Shown piece after piece: positions 53,001 through 63,341 of a stretch of 64,000 nt of DNA. The position numbers were made by a program, and so were the translations under genes. Each line of letters starts with the position of its first letter. Position 1 is the first letter of the stretch. Origin of the DNA: Antedon mediterranea (lineage: Eukaryota > Echinodermata > Crinoidea > Comatulida > Antedonidae); NCBI RefSeq assembly GCF_964355755.1, contig NC_092680.1, forward strand, positions 1,396,001-1,460,000, read 5' to 3'. The notes under the pieces are model-generated. The model had not been told where the DNA came from. It ran no database searches and was given only the letters and a program-made list of their open reading frames with translations.

Positions 53001-56000
53001 TTCTACGTTTTATTGTCTTTTGGACGGAGTACTCATTTTCATTGTCAGCCGTAAATCCACATGTCATAATTCATGTTTTATTTGTTTGGAAACATTAAAT
53101 ACATTTCATTTTCATATGAAGTTTTCAATTTCCTAAAGTGGAAATAGCATATTTATGACTACACATTACGATCATATTTATTTTAGTTGTATTCAAATTT
53201 CATAATTATCTTTAGTAAATATATTGAGATTGATTTTTAAAAGAATCACGCCAGAATAAAAGGAACTTGTCTATGTACTGATAGGATAATTAGTTAATTC
53301 AATATCCATATTATATTAAAGTTACCATTGTATTGTCCTGAAGGGAGGAGAAAAGTTGGACGTCCAAAAACTTCGTGGAGACGACAGTAGAAAAAGAGAG
53401 AACAGAGTTGGGATGGAAATCATGGAAAATAGTCAAGCCCGTAGCCAGGAATCTTGCAGCATTATGGGCCAAAGGGCCCGAAGAGGATAGATGAGGTGAA
53501 ATATTGAAATCATGGAACATAGTCAAGCCCGTAGCCAGGAATCTTGCAGCATTATGGGCCAAAGGGCCCCAAGAGGATAGATGAGGTGAAATATTGAAAT
53601 CATGGAAAATAGTCAAGCCCGTAGCCAGGAATCTTGCAGCATTATGGGCCAAAGGGCCCCAAGAGGATAGATGAGGTGAAATATTGAAATCATGGAAAAT
53701 AGTCAAGCCCGTAGCCAGGAATCTTGCAGCATTATGGGCCAAAGGGCCCCAAAGAGGATAGATGAGGTGAAATATTGAAATCATGGAAAATAGTCAAGCT
53801 CATAGCCAGGAATCTTGCAGCATTATGGGCCAAAGGGCCCCAAAGAAGATAGATGAGGTGAAATATTGAAATCATGGAAAATAGTCAAGCCCGTAGCCAG
53901 GAATCTTGCAGCATTATGGGCCAAAGGACCCCAAAGAGGATAGATGAAGTGAAATATTGAAACTACAAATATAGAAACTTGGTTCTCACCCCAAAATTGG
54001 AAGCAGCAAACCGGTCACTCGCTGAAACAGCCGTGGTAGCTGTAGTGTGTGCGTAAAATGCGTTGATATTTGCTAGTAAGGTACTCATAACAGCTGGTAC
54101 GCCACTACACATGTATTTAGTACGTAGACACGAAAAATGACTGCAAAAATAGATACAATATTTGTAATAAAAAAATGATTAAAGTTGTGATATATGTTCC
54201 TGTCAGGATTCGAACTAGTAACTTCTTATTTACAGACCAAGTATCATACCATAGAGGCACCTTATACATTATTTTCATAGATTATTAGGCAAATACTCAA
54301 TACTGATGCAGTGGAATATAAAAAAAGTCAAAGATAATAAATATATACAACTTAAATTTGCATCATATATGCTTCCTTATATGATGACACTTAGACTAGG
54401 TTACTGAAATCAATGAATTTAAACGGAGCAATTAAGCCTTTTAAGAAGTAATATTTGTATTATATAGACTCTATGAAATTACACAAATATGACAGTATAA
54501 TGTGCAGAATCAATTTACAACCCTAATTGAGGCCTTATGCGAGCTAGCCTCACAAACTGCCCTACATAACAAATTTACTCACGTCATTGCTTGATAGATG
54601 GACTCAATTCCATATCTCATTGCAAACTCATCAACTATTTCCTGGCCAGGCTCGTCAAAATACACCTTCCAGGCGTCGTCACCTTTAGCAGGAGGTAATT
54701 TCACGTTGCCTCCTACCTTTTCACTGAGGTGGTGGAAGAGATTCTGCCGAAATCAAACAATGAAAATATATTGATAGTATTTGTATAATAGCATATCCCG
54801 TTTCAGAGAAAATTTTGAGTTACGGTCTATTTGTTCTTATGCATCTTGAAAATTGAAGAATGAAAGCACTCAGAAACTGAGTGAAGTACTTTGCAAAATA
54901 TATCCACTGATTGGGAGCATGTTGAAAGATACATTTTTTTGCTTTATGTATTTAGCTTTACATGTTAAAATCCTGCTGGGGTTAATAATTTTGTTTAAAT
55001 AATTTTTTAATTCAAACAATCCCGGAACTGCAAAAAAATGACCTTTCTAAAATCAAGATTGACCAGAATAATGGTCGAGGAGTGTCTTGAAGCTGTGCCA
55101 ATTTGCGGCGCCCCTGCCAGTCGACTAATATTTTGATCCATGTCAAAGAATATGTTCATGTTAAAAGAATAGAGAGTGTGCTATTTAATATATCGATGGA
55201 AGATAAGCTTTTGTGACATGACCAATATATCAATTTTCCTTAAAATCAATAGGCATGTTCTGACAGTAAGTATATACCTATGCACAGAATGAAATAATAA
55301 AATGACTAAAAAACTAATTATCAACTAACAATAGTCTCATTTGACTAACAATGGAACAGCAACGCGAAAAACAAACGGGTGGATTTTTAAAAAAATAGCT
55401 TTTTTTAAACTACTCATATTAAAAAACTGGTACATTAAATCAAGTTATGTTTTGAAATTACAAATCAAAAATTATAACCCTTGCCTCTTGTCCAAAAATA
55501 AGGTTTTTTGTACAAGTAGTTCTCGAGAAAATGCAATTTCAGTTTACTTGTTACTTTAAGACTGGTCGCCGGCTTTTGAGAATTGTCTCCTATCTTTTAA
55601 CACTAGCCGGTCTGACAATAATATCATTTTTGTTATTTGTGAAGTTATTAATAAACCAATTTTGTGGATTTTCAATAGGCATGGTCTGAAAGTATATACC
55701 TATCTACACCCAAAAAATCAGAACGATAACTTGAAAACTGTAGGCGCTATCGTGCTAACAAACAAACAAACAAACATACATACAAATATACAAACAAAGT
55801 GAATACTATACTTGGCAAAATTCTTTTTTGCCAAGTAAAAAGTGAGTATATTACTTTGTAATGTTAATTGGTGATGCACACAGGTATACAGTAACTGTCT
55901 AGCCAGTGAGTTTGGAAAACTTGCTTGCAGGCGTCATGTTGTCACCAACACGGTCCAGTGAGAGTGCAATTTATATAACATCAACTTTTCAGCATAGTTT

Positions 56001-59000
56001 TACTACTTATTATATGAACACAACTGTAAACCAAGTTTCTGGAAATCTATTTTTGATATTAAACTGTTGATGAGCATTTAACTTTGATGTTAATTTGATG
56101 TGCATATAACTACCAATGTATTCAGACTTTGTACGTATATATTACATTGCATTTTATGGTAACAAAATAGGTTTGTTCTAATTTATTGATGAAATAAGTT
56201 ATTGAAAATCGACATGCAATATTGAAATGGTCTAGACAAATAGGTGGTATCAATTTACGATAAACATATTAAATTTCAAAAATCATGAGATGTGTAAATC
56301 CATTAGCTTTCATCTGTTAATGTACATTGTCAAAGTGCAAATACCTAGTATTTAAGAACCAAAACGTAGAGACATTCTCAAACATACTTTTTTTTCTTTT
56401 GGAAACATATCGTTTATCGCAAACCTAACTTAAAAGTATTATTTATTTATTTCTTTATTCTGATACAAAATCAATAGGATAAAAAACACAAAAAGTACCG
56501 AGACGGCAAACTTATTTCCATTGTGGTCCTAAACTGTGGGTCGGTTCTTATAATATGATTAAAAAATGTACTCCATATAGTATAAAAGTTAAAATGGAAG
56601 TCCAACGCTTTATACAAGTTGAAAATATATTGCATTATGCCTAGGCTAGGGGTGCGCCCTGCCTTCACACTGTCGTCGCCGGGAACGTTTGAAATTCCCG
56701 AGTAACAAGAATAGTCAATCAGGTGAAATTCGGGCCTAGGGGGCTCTTCCAGAACACAACCGCTCGCAGTGATTTAGTAGCGTCTGGAGCTAAGAGGATT
56801 CAGTATAATTCCTAATCAGATAAAAAGGCACAATAGGAGACATAGGCCTATAGTAATAGCATAAATCAGTATTAAAACTGAGCTGCTTAATATTATCCTA
56901 CAATATATTCGTTTTTAAAGTGGTACACTGAGCCGACGTCAGTTAGTTTGCCGGGTATGTTAAAAGATGAAATTCAGGCCTAAGCAACCCATCAATGACA
57001 GTGTTATCCCAATATTCATTTTGCCTGGATTTATACACCTCATCAAAAACGATACCAACATGCTTAAGTCAAACCATTTGTGAAACATATTCATAGATTT
57101 TATATTATACTTAAACTATACTTTATTATCCAATCTATTTAATATGAATGTTTGAACTTCAATACTATAAAAATGCAAATTTATTATACTTGAAAATTTG
57201 TTTAAAGCCAGGATTGAGCCCATTTACAATATTCACCTATCATACTAAGATAGTTTCTTTAAAAACCAAGTTTAGAAAATATTGTGTGGTAAGTGGTATT
57301 TACTTTTTTCTAATATTACAAATAAACATATAAACTAACTTAAGGTAGAATCATTTTAATGACATCATTTACCACTATTAAACTTTAAGCCATAATCACA
57401 CTAAACTGTTGCTTTAAAAACCAAGTTTAGAAAATATTGTGTGGTAAAAGTGGTATTTACTTTTTTACAATAAAAAGGATAATTTGTTCTTGATTTTATG
57501 AGTGTTTCCCTATTAAATGTGAATGGTGGATATTTGCCACAGAACTGGCACTATTAAGATAGAAATGTCATTAGAGGCATTAATCAGCATTCATTACAGT
57601 AAAGTATTATTCGGTAACACAATGTTTATAAAATCCTTACCTCATGAAGACATGTGTATTGATCGTGATAGGGAGCTAATGACTTCTCCTCACCCTTAAT
57701 CTCAACACTAATTTGAAGCCTAATAGCACCAGATACTGCCGATTTATCAGTACGTTTCTCTGCAAAAATAATCATAGAAGTTGATAATTAGGAGCTTTTT
57801 TTGTAAAGTGAGAAACATATCAGCTTTACAGATGTGTTTATTTCACAAGTTTGATTAAATATCAATGTGAAAAGGTTTGCTATTGTGAAATATTAACATG
57901 GTGAAATGTATTATCATGGGTGTGGCTGTGGTCTAGTAGTGTGGTCTAGAGAAAGCTCCAGCTATAATCATCCTTGCCTACACAAAGGTTTTTCATCTGG
58001 CATTTATAACACTCAAAATGTATAATTTTCCAAAGACTATAAAAGTGGAAATAATTGGTGCAGAACAAACCAACAGAAATAACAGATTCAGGAATAAACA
58101 GGGCACCTGGTCACATCAACCGTATATCAAAAATCAGATGGCACTTTTGACACCAAAGAAAGAGGGGCAAATCATCATCAATATTGGCTAAAAGGCGAGT
58201 GGTATCAGAGAGAGATTAAAGCTTATGGAAGAGACATGCTATGATGAAGAGGATGATGATGAGGATGACAATGATATGTCTATTTTCATTCCATCAACTA
58301 CGGCAACAGAAAGATATAATATGCATCATTATAGCAAATAAAATTTTTCAATGTATAATTTTGAAATATTCCTCTGAGATTCAAACGAAATATGGCAAGA
58401 GTGATGGATCTGATAATCAACTTGCATACAAATATTTGTTAAAGTCTTTGAAATGATCGATAGGATTGATAGTTGAACAAGAAACGGAGAAGAGTATGCA
58501 AAGAGTTCAAAGTATAGCAATAACTGAGTCTGTTGCTTGTTGTGTACTGTGGAAAGCCTACTAGACTTCATATGGTCATGTTCGATTGTAATCCAACCTA
58601 TGGTCCTGTTTCCGCAGCCAAAACAACATTATCGGTAAATTTTTTTACCAATAAAGTGCGCATAATCAATTATTACCAAATAACCAGATGCCCAATCAAA
58701 GGTTAAATATTATCCCATTTATCCGGTTTGAATGAGATATTATTTTTCTCGAGTGGAATCGTTTAAACCATGTTTCCACCAGTTAAACCCTGTTTCCACA
58801 GGCAGTTCGGTTAAAAAAATCTGTTAATTTTTATCGGTTAATTATCGGTTATCTTTTGGCTTAAAACACGGCCTAAAAATAAATTGGACAAAGATAAATG
58901 GAAAACAAAAGCTTGCTCAACAAATGTGTATGCATGACTTGTACATCTTATACAATTGATTTGAATATTGATTTGAATGAAGAAAAATAAAATGAATAAC

Positions 59001-62000
59001 TTACCAAGATTGTACCATACATCCATGTCACCACTTAAGGTCCTTACTTCAATTATTGTCTGACCCAAAAAGTCATCCGATTCTCTCGTTAGTTTCTGCA
59101 TCAGTTTAGATTTAAGGTCATCATCTTCATCCCTATCACAAACAAAAATCAATTCTTACAAGTAATTATTCTATTTTTCATCTGGTAAGGGGTACGATTA
59201 CTTATAAGATAGAATATTACAGATACATTATTAATAATTGTACATTATATTTTTTTGGATTTATATAGAATATGATACTGAGGGTAGTTTATATGTTATC
59301 ATATTACAAATAAACTTAACTTAAGGTAGAATTTTGTTGAGACAGGGCCAATACATAATAATATATAAATTTAATTAATAATAGAATAATTAGTTTCTCT
59401 AAATTCCTTAAAACCTTACCAAACCCGAACTTTTATTCTATCCGATGAGTTATGACATTCAAAATAAAATTTCTCATTCCATTCAGGGTTCAAGTTCTGT
59501 TGCACGGTGTGAGTACGTTTCTTAACTTTGCCCACTTGTACCGTAACATATGGATCACTAGTTCCTGTTTTATCTTTGGCAATTAAGCCTTGGGCACTTG
59601 CTACAGTTATGGCTAATTTTGCTGACCATTTGGATGTCCCGTCCAGCACACTCTGCTTGACCACTTGCATATGTCCAGAATGTGATTGTTTTGGAATAGT
59701 GAACACTTCTCTGTATAGAAAAGAAAATAATAACAAAATGATGCAATGTAAACATAATCATTATAGATGGCTGATGAAATTAATGTTTCCTCCCTCAGGA
59801 AGCATGTCATTTTATAACTGATCATATTGACAACAAGAACATAAATATAACATTATTACAAAAACATCACTTAACTTTACAAATTATTATGAAGTGCTTT
59901 CATACTATAGATTTCCTATATCTATATTATTTGACACTAAATTCAACCTAAAATAGGTGTCTCAAAGGAGGACATTTACTTTGTGATTTTTTTAAACATT
60001 TTCCATTTAATATAAGGTATAAATATTATACAGTTTGTTGAAATGACATAGTGTATTCATCACCTCCTAAAGAGCATAAATGTAAATAGTAATTTTTACA
60101 CGCAAAATATCCTGAAGTACCTGAAAACCCCCAGTAGGCAAACTATACAGAAATTTCAACACTACACCATGATTTACATAAACCATTATTAAACATTTGA
60201 AATGTTATGTGCTCTAGAGCATAGAGTATTGCATGCATATTATTTAAAGAAATATTACAAAGTGACTATTTTGATATGACTTTATTCACATGCCTGACAA
60301 CATAAAGTCCGACTGTATATTAAACTCTAAAACGAAAACTATTTTCACTAAAAAATGTATTATCCACTGAATAATAACAAAACATTTCTAAGTATTGATG
60401 ATGATTGTTTCTTTGAGAATAGCGTATCTTAATATAAGATATAATGTATTATGCCACACCTTGTTATTTGATTGGATGATTGTGGGTCACATGATATTAA
60501 ATAAATGTTATATTGCACTCTCTAGTGTACAGTGTAGTTATATACAATCGAGTACTGCAAAACTAGTTTGATAGTGTAGACTGAGCTTTATAAAGTGACA
60601 TACAAACCTTATAAGATCAAATATTTCAGGTTTATTTCGTTCTCTTATCTTCATTCTGTCTTGCATTGCGGCTATAATGTTCATTGTTTTATCCTCTGCT
60701 CCATGTTTCGAGCTCTTTTCAGCGGCCCCTGTTATTTTAAAGGCAAGAGTATATCATTATTTACACACATACTATTACTAACATCATTATCATGAAGTAT
60801 TTTGGGATGTACTTTTAAATTCAAATACATAGCATTGTTATATCCTTTTAGTTTACAAGAAGTAGGTGGTTACAATGCTGAATGATGATGTCAATGATGG
60901 CTTCATCACATAGGCCTCACTATGAAAATAACTGTACTTTGGGGATGTTGTGAGGGGAGGTGCTTATAGATGTAGGCCCATGGTAATATGAATTTTAAAA
61001 TATTATAAACAACAGAATATGTTAATTAAACGGGTATTTAAAATCAGTAAGCTATTTTTAGATATTATAGTGAACTATTATATATTTATGCTTTATGCTT
61101 TAGGTGATTGACTCTTCTTTTACTTGAAAACAAGATTAAAATACAGTAATAGGACAAATTGATATTAACTACAGATCATCAAATATCATTAAATGAATAT
61201 GACATACTATTCATGCACAAAATAGATATTGAATGAAAAATGGAAATTGCATTAAATTATTGACATATTATACAAAATGTATTTGGAACAAGAGTTTGAT
61301 CTGAAATAAGAAAAATATAAATAATTATTAAGCAAAACCTCCTTGCGTACCTGAAAAACAATCACATTATTTATGTATGTAATGACGTGTATATGAATAA
61401 ACATTTAATTTGTTCTGATTTAATGTTAAACATTTGGTACAAAACGTTAATCTGTTATTGCGCAAAAGGTATTAGCTTCCTCTACCTGTACATGTTAGTA
61501 AAATCAGACCACAAAATATATCACTAAATGTGTTCAAAAAGTCATACATCAAATCTGTGTGTTGACTAACTGTTGATAGATCTGAATGTTCTAAATATAA
61601 CATGAAAATCGATCACAACATTATAAATAGCGAGGAAATGACAAACACATTAAAAATTACAGCATGGCTTCTTCTAACGCATAAAATTGTGTTACATTGT
61701 GAAGATCATTATGAGATTTTATATGGTGTTACTATATCCACAAGAAATAGTGCTGAAATTATTCAGTACTGGAAACTCTTTTGCTATATTTATGTGACAG
61801 TTGAGATTATTCAATACCATGGAGATATCAAACAGGTAGAAAGTCAACCAGAGCTAATAGTACAGAGACACCATGGAGAGGAACTATGTAATACGGCTAC
61901 ATTCTCTATCGGCCAATTCTAAGTTGCAGCCACTACTACTACTACTAAATCATAAGCATTCTATACATTAAAAGTTAGTCATTTCATTGTTTTTAACAGA

Positions 62001-63341
62001 ATAATTAGTTTACAAAAACCGTAATAAAAATCATGTAGTTTTCATATTATTTTATTAACAGATACAGTAGTCAGTTTAAAAAGCTCGTATTTGCATCACT
62101 TCTGTAATTGTCTAGTTCACTCTCTAGTTGTATAAATACTTCTATCGATCACACACAAAGTATTATTAATTGATGAAAGTTGTTTTGCTAAATGGAGTAG
62201 CAACAAATTATGCACCATGTATAGTTTAACAGTCAGATGTTTGCCTAACTCTTATGTCCAAGTTGGACAAACATTTTTTTCTTACATGTTTGATTTATAT
62301 TGGTATAACAACTTTGACTTAGACTTACCGTTATATAACCAACCTCTTGTGCTTTCAAGAATATTATAAACAATGTAAGTAAGGTAAGTAAGGTAATAAG
62401 TAAAGACATAGTATAAATGTCAACAAAAAGGTAAAAAATCACAAACAGACTGCAGAAATAAAACATGAGCTATTAAAGATAGTTGTAAATATGTTTGATA
62501 AAATTACTGATGCAGAAATATTGTAATGTTTACGATATACCTACTATTACACTGTCTTACAGAAGATAATTTACAGCCTTAGTTTCGACAAATACTATAT
62601 TTAGTACCAATATAGTATTGCAATAGAAAGTAAAATGTAAAATGTAAGAAATCATGAGAATGTATTTGTACAGGCTTCTCAGGAAGTTTTCAGTTTCTAT
62701 GGAGTATGGTTTTAAGAGTTTTGTTTTCAGGAGTATAGCTTTAACAGTGTTGTTATAATAGTGATACACTAATACAAGAAAGGAATATTAAAATATAGTA
62801 AAAAAAATAATGAAAACAAAATTGTAATTACAATAAAAACAATATATTGAAAACAATTTTTAAAAGTGCAAACAAGAAAAGTGCCAAAGTAACTTAAAAT
62901 AATAGGATATACAGTAAAGAAAAAATAATTAAAATCTAAGAAAATCATACAAAATAGACAAAAGGTATGGTTTTAAAAAGTTTACAAAGTGAGAGAATTC
63001 TACAGCAACGGAAATTAAGCAAGTTGCCATGTTTTGTAGTAGTGGGAATAATTGAGGAGATATTTTGAACAAATGTTCATTAAATGTGACATATGTGTAC
63101 TCTATTCTAAGTACTAAGTATTGTAGTTTAATACAATGGTACGGTATAGGATTGAAATTAATAAGAATAAATATAAATTTTGTAAACAAATTTTTGGTTG
63201 GTTTACCCGCCGCCGGATCAGCCAAGCTATCGGCCAGGCTAGCCTGAGATTGGTTTCTTTGTCTACATGATGGACTTGAAAAATCACGTAGCCCAACAAG
63301 AAATGACCAAAAGGATGATGTCCATGAAACGTTCTCCTCAC
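30718..63341 (-). CDS. UNC13: UNC13 (Munc13) vesicle-priming protein, C-terminal part (5' partial, 32 exons)
   Basis: Munc13 proteins open syntaxin and template SNARE assembly to prime synaptic and secretory vesicles. The minus strand carries, in order, the post-C1 linker ([25 protein letters not shown]), the C2B domain, the MUN domain with MHD1/MHD2, a Pro/Lys/Glu linker, and the C-terminal C2C domain ending [20 protein letters not shown]...GGEP-stop (TAA at 30718). I read 32 exons with AG/GT borders; every phase matches, giving 1253 residues in the window. Similarity to vertebrate UNC13A/B is strong over the whole length; the C1 zinc finger and N-terminal part lie beyond 63341. Introns are 0.25-3.1 kb and hold MITEs, a SINE and minisatellites. 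Exon limits are given in the sub-entries. UNC13A, B or C cannot be distinguished; invertebrates usually have one such gene. Confidence 0.96.
33516..38225 (-). CDS. UNC13: UNC13 micro-exon cluster: eight phase-1/1 exons for a Pro/Lys/Glu linker
   Basis: Between the MUN-domain exon ending at 38753 (KNQTTQ) and the C2C exon starting at 32070, eight short exons can be read on the minus strand: 38225-38196 (30 nt, [10 protein letters not shown]), 36313-36275 (39, [13 protein letters not shown]), 35885-35820 (66, a Lys-rich [12 protein letters not shown] then EGEAKAEP), 35561-35532 (30, [10 protein letters not shown]), 35170-35150 (21, VDLTPPT), 34502-34470 (33, [11 protein letters not shown]), 33958-33923 (36, [12 protein letters not shown]) and 33530-33516 (15, GSAPP). 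All begin and end in phase 1, have AG acceptors and GTAA/GTAT/GTAC donors, and most end CC-A-ACAG or CCAG. Any subset can be joined in frame; together they add about 90 residues. Individual exons could be false, but eight in a row in one phase is unlikely by chance. Confidence 0.75.
34320..34412. repeat. Two-copy direct repeat, about 46 bp
   Basis: ATCACCATCATATACAAAAA / TGTTTTAGAACATTGCAGTG, two adjacent nearly identical copies within a UNC13 intron. Confidence 0.85.
38753..57759 (-). CDS. UNC13: UNC13 MUN domain (MHD1/MHD2) exons
   Basis: Exons (high to low): 57759-57641, 54743-54583, 54140-53990, 51781-51713, 51375-51286, 50787-50519, 50136-50051, 49210-49084, 48416-48176, 47660-47583, 47049-46877, 46689-46528, 45982-45859, 44057-43980, 40965-40843, 39271-39194, 38900-38753. 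They give the alpha-helical MUN module that acts on syntaxin/Munc18. Recognisable stretches include [137 protein letters not shown] and [20 protein letters not shown]. The exon 44057-43980 uses an unusual GAG acceptor, chosen because it alone keeps phase 0; treat that limit as tentative. Confidence 0.93.
38943..39022. repeat. Two-copy direct repeat, 42-bp spacing
   Basis: CGATATGGTTCCAATATTAG + AGAACCATAGATTAGT occurs twice in tandem. Each copy also holds the short inverted pair GGTTCC / GGAACC-like (GGTTC...GAACC). It lies in the UNC13 intron just upstream (minus sense) of exon 38900. Confidence 0.85.
42345..42497. mobile_element. MITE family A, copy 12
   Basis: AGCTCATGTCTACACTATAA at the left and AGTTTGTAGACAGAGCC at the right, with the core GTGTGATGTGCCCAAATATG and the centre GATGACATCATC. 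It lies in a UNC13 intron. Confidence 0.85.
42989..43783. mobile_element. Non-autonomous DNA transposon with GTTGTATAA TIRs, about 795 bp
   Basis: Left end CTAAGGGCGCGTTTATACAA followed by CAC; right end reads, in reverse complement, CTTAGGTCGTGTTATACAAC followed by AC. The TIR is about 25 bp with few mismatches. Inside are more GTGTTGTATAAC words. A 96-codon minus-strand open frame (43588-43298, containing [15 protein letters not shown]) has locally higher GC and may be a transposase 5' exon remnant; I cannot assign the superfamily. It lies in a UNC13 intron. Confidence 0.7.
44189..44803. mobile_element. TTAA-flanked MITE, 615 bp
   Basis: Flanked on both sides by TTAA (44185-44188 and 44804-44807). 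TIRs are AGACCCCTTCCCTGC at the left and, in reverse complement, AGCCCCCTTCCCTAC at the right. TTAA target duplication is typical of piggyBac-like elements. No transposase frame is present. The middle carries TAGGCCTAGC words like those in the CTC1 promoter and a CpG-rich patch near 44340 and 44620. It lies in a UNC13 intron, about 130 bp upstream of exon 44057 in transcript sense. Confidence 0.75.
48485..48832. repeat. 18-bp x about 19 minisatellite upstream of a UNC13 acceptor
   Basis: Unit CAACCAATCGCAACTCAAG with small changes (AATTGCAA, AACTGCAA, GAAGC). In the UNC13 (minus) sense it reads TTGAGTTGCGATTGGTTGC and ends about 70 nt before the acceptor of exon 48416. The plus-strand open frame of NRNSSNQ-type repeats is an 18-bp frame effect. 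Confidence 0.93.
48872..49033. mobile_element. MITE family A, copy 13
   Basis: AGCTCTGTCTACACTATCAA at the left and GTTTGGTAGTGTAGACAGAG at the right. Near-complete. It lies 50 bp downstream (minus sense) of the donor of UNC13 exon 49210-49084. Confidence 0.88.
49260..49512. repeat. Direct repeat, two copies of about 62 bp separated by 130 bp
   Basis: GAGGTAAAAAATGAATGGTT + GATCCACTATCATACCAAGG + TTACGAAATGCAGTTTGAG occurs at 49262-49321 and again at 49452-49512 with one change. A GGTCAAATAAAGA pair precedes the second copy. Confidence 0.88.
51434..51650 (+). mobile_element. tRNA-derived SINE
   Basis: The head GGGAGCTGTAGCTTGATGG (A-box-like) is followed by CTTGCCTTCCAATCCCAAGG and a decayed B box (GGTCCGAAGATTAATCC), then CTAGTGCCAGGGTTGTGACT and a body of about 120 bp. 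This is the layout of tRNA-derived SINEs common in marine invertebrates. Intron of UNC13, between exons 51781 and 51375. Confidence 0.7.
53416..53960. repeat. 90-bp x 6 minisatellite beside a UNC13 donor
   Basis: Unit start GAAATCATGGAAAATAGTCA at 53416, 53506, 53596, 53686, 53777 and 53868. Each unit contains the near-palindrome GGGCCAAAGGGCCC. The array ends 30 bp from the donor of exon 54140-53990 on its intronic side, but does not include the exon. Two units have one extra A (91 bp), which breaks the minus-strand frame. Confidence 0.95.
54199..54261 (-). mobile_element. tRNA-like SINE head (fragment)
   Basis: In reverse complement: GGTGCCTCTATGGTATGATA (A-box-like TGGTATGATACTTGG) and a good B box AGTTCGAATCC followed by TGACAGG. 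The ends do not form an acceptor stem, so it is read as a SINE remnant and not as a functional tRNA. Confidence 0.45.
55610..55860. repeat. Dispersed repeat with ACAAACAAAC tail
   Basis: TTTTCAATAGGCATGGTCTG ... GGCGCTATCGTGCTAACAAA followed by an ACAAACAAAC run and an ACTTGGCAAA / TTTGCCAAGT hairpin. Related pieces with AAAATCAATAGGCATGTTCT occur near 55240, and AAAATCAATAGGATATTCTG near 52220, so it belongs to a dispersed family. Confidence 0.5.
57240..57470. repeat. Duplicated about 55-bp segment in a UNC13 intron
   Basis: TTTAAAAACCAAGTTTAGAA + AATATTGTGTGGTAAGTGGT occurs at 57257 and again at 57412 with one inserted A. The adjoining ATTACAAATAAAC...AACTTAAGGTAGAA recurs at 59303-59333, a third partial copy. 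Confidence 0.8.
59005..60728 (-). CDS. UNC13: UNC13 post-C1 linker and C2B domain exons
   Basis: Exons 60728-60608 ([14 protein letters not shown] to KPEIFDLIR), 59710-59420 ([20 protein letters not shown] to RIKVRVW) and 59132-59005 ([14 protein letters not shown] to GDMDVWYNL). C2B is the calcium- and PIP2-binding domain that tunes priming. Its acidic ligands are visible in loop 1 ([11 protein letters not shown]) and loop 3 (WDEDDD), so calcium binding should be intact. Phases 1, 2, 2, 1 agree across all junctions. Confidence 0.96.
60560..60590. mobile_element. MITE family A, copy 14 (right TIR remnant)
   Basis: AACTAGTTTGATAGTGTAGA + CTGAGCTTT, a solitary right end in the UNC13 intron, 18 bp from the donor of exon 60728-60608. 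Confidence 0.65.
60730..63206. other. UNC13 intron without recognised features
   Basis: The 2.5-kb intron between the candidate cassette exon and the 60728 exon. I looked here for the C1 domain cysteine/histidine pattern on the minus strand and did not see it. Open frames on either strand (for example 61602-61922 plus) have no splice context or family signature. Confidence 0.5.
63207..63341 (-). CDS. UNC13: UNC13 cassette exon, 45 residues (candidate)
   Basis: 135 nt between a CTGCCTAG acceptor and a GTAAAC donor on the minus strand, phase 1/1. It is open with the sequence [10 protein letters not shown]...[13 protein letters not shown] and joins in frame to the 60728 exon. It is rich in Ser, Arg and Gln, has no C1 cysteine pattern, and I recognise no equivalent in vertebrate UNC13, where C1 runs directly into the AAEKSS segment. 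Being a multiple of three in symmetric phase, it could be an alternative exon. The C1 exons should lie beyond 63341. Confidence 0.55.

Noticed and set aside
53311-53784. 157-codon minus-strand repeat ORF ([19 protein letters not shown] repeats)
   Set aside because: By-product of the 90-bp array; it is broken where units are 91 bp, and lies inside a UNC13 intron.
58570-58860. Another MITE suggested by repeated CCTGTTTCC and TTATCGGTTAA words
   Set aside because: The words are partly direct and partly inverted, but I could not find convincing terminal inverted repeats or a target duplication.
61602-61922. 106-codon plus-strand ORF as a gene
   Set aside because: No recognisable domain, no splice or promoter context, antisense within a UNC13 intron.
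60730-63206. C1 zinc-finger exon of UNC13
   Set aside because: Expected near the AAEKSS exon, but no His/Cys pattern was found on the minus strand; it must lie beyond the window.
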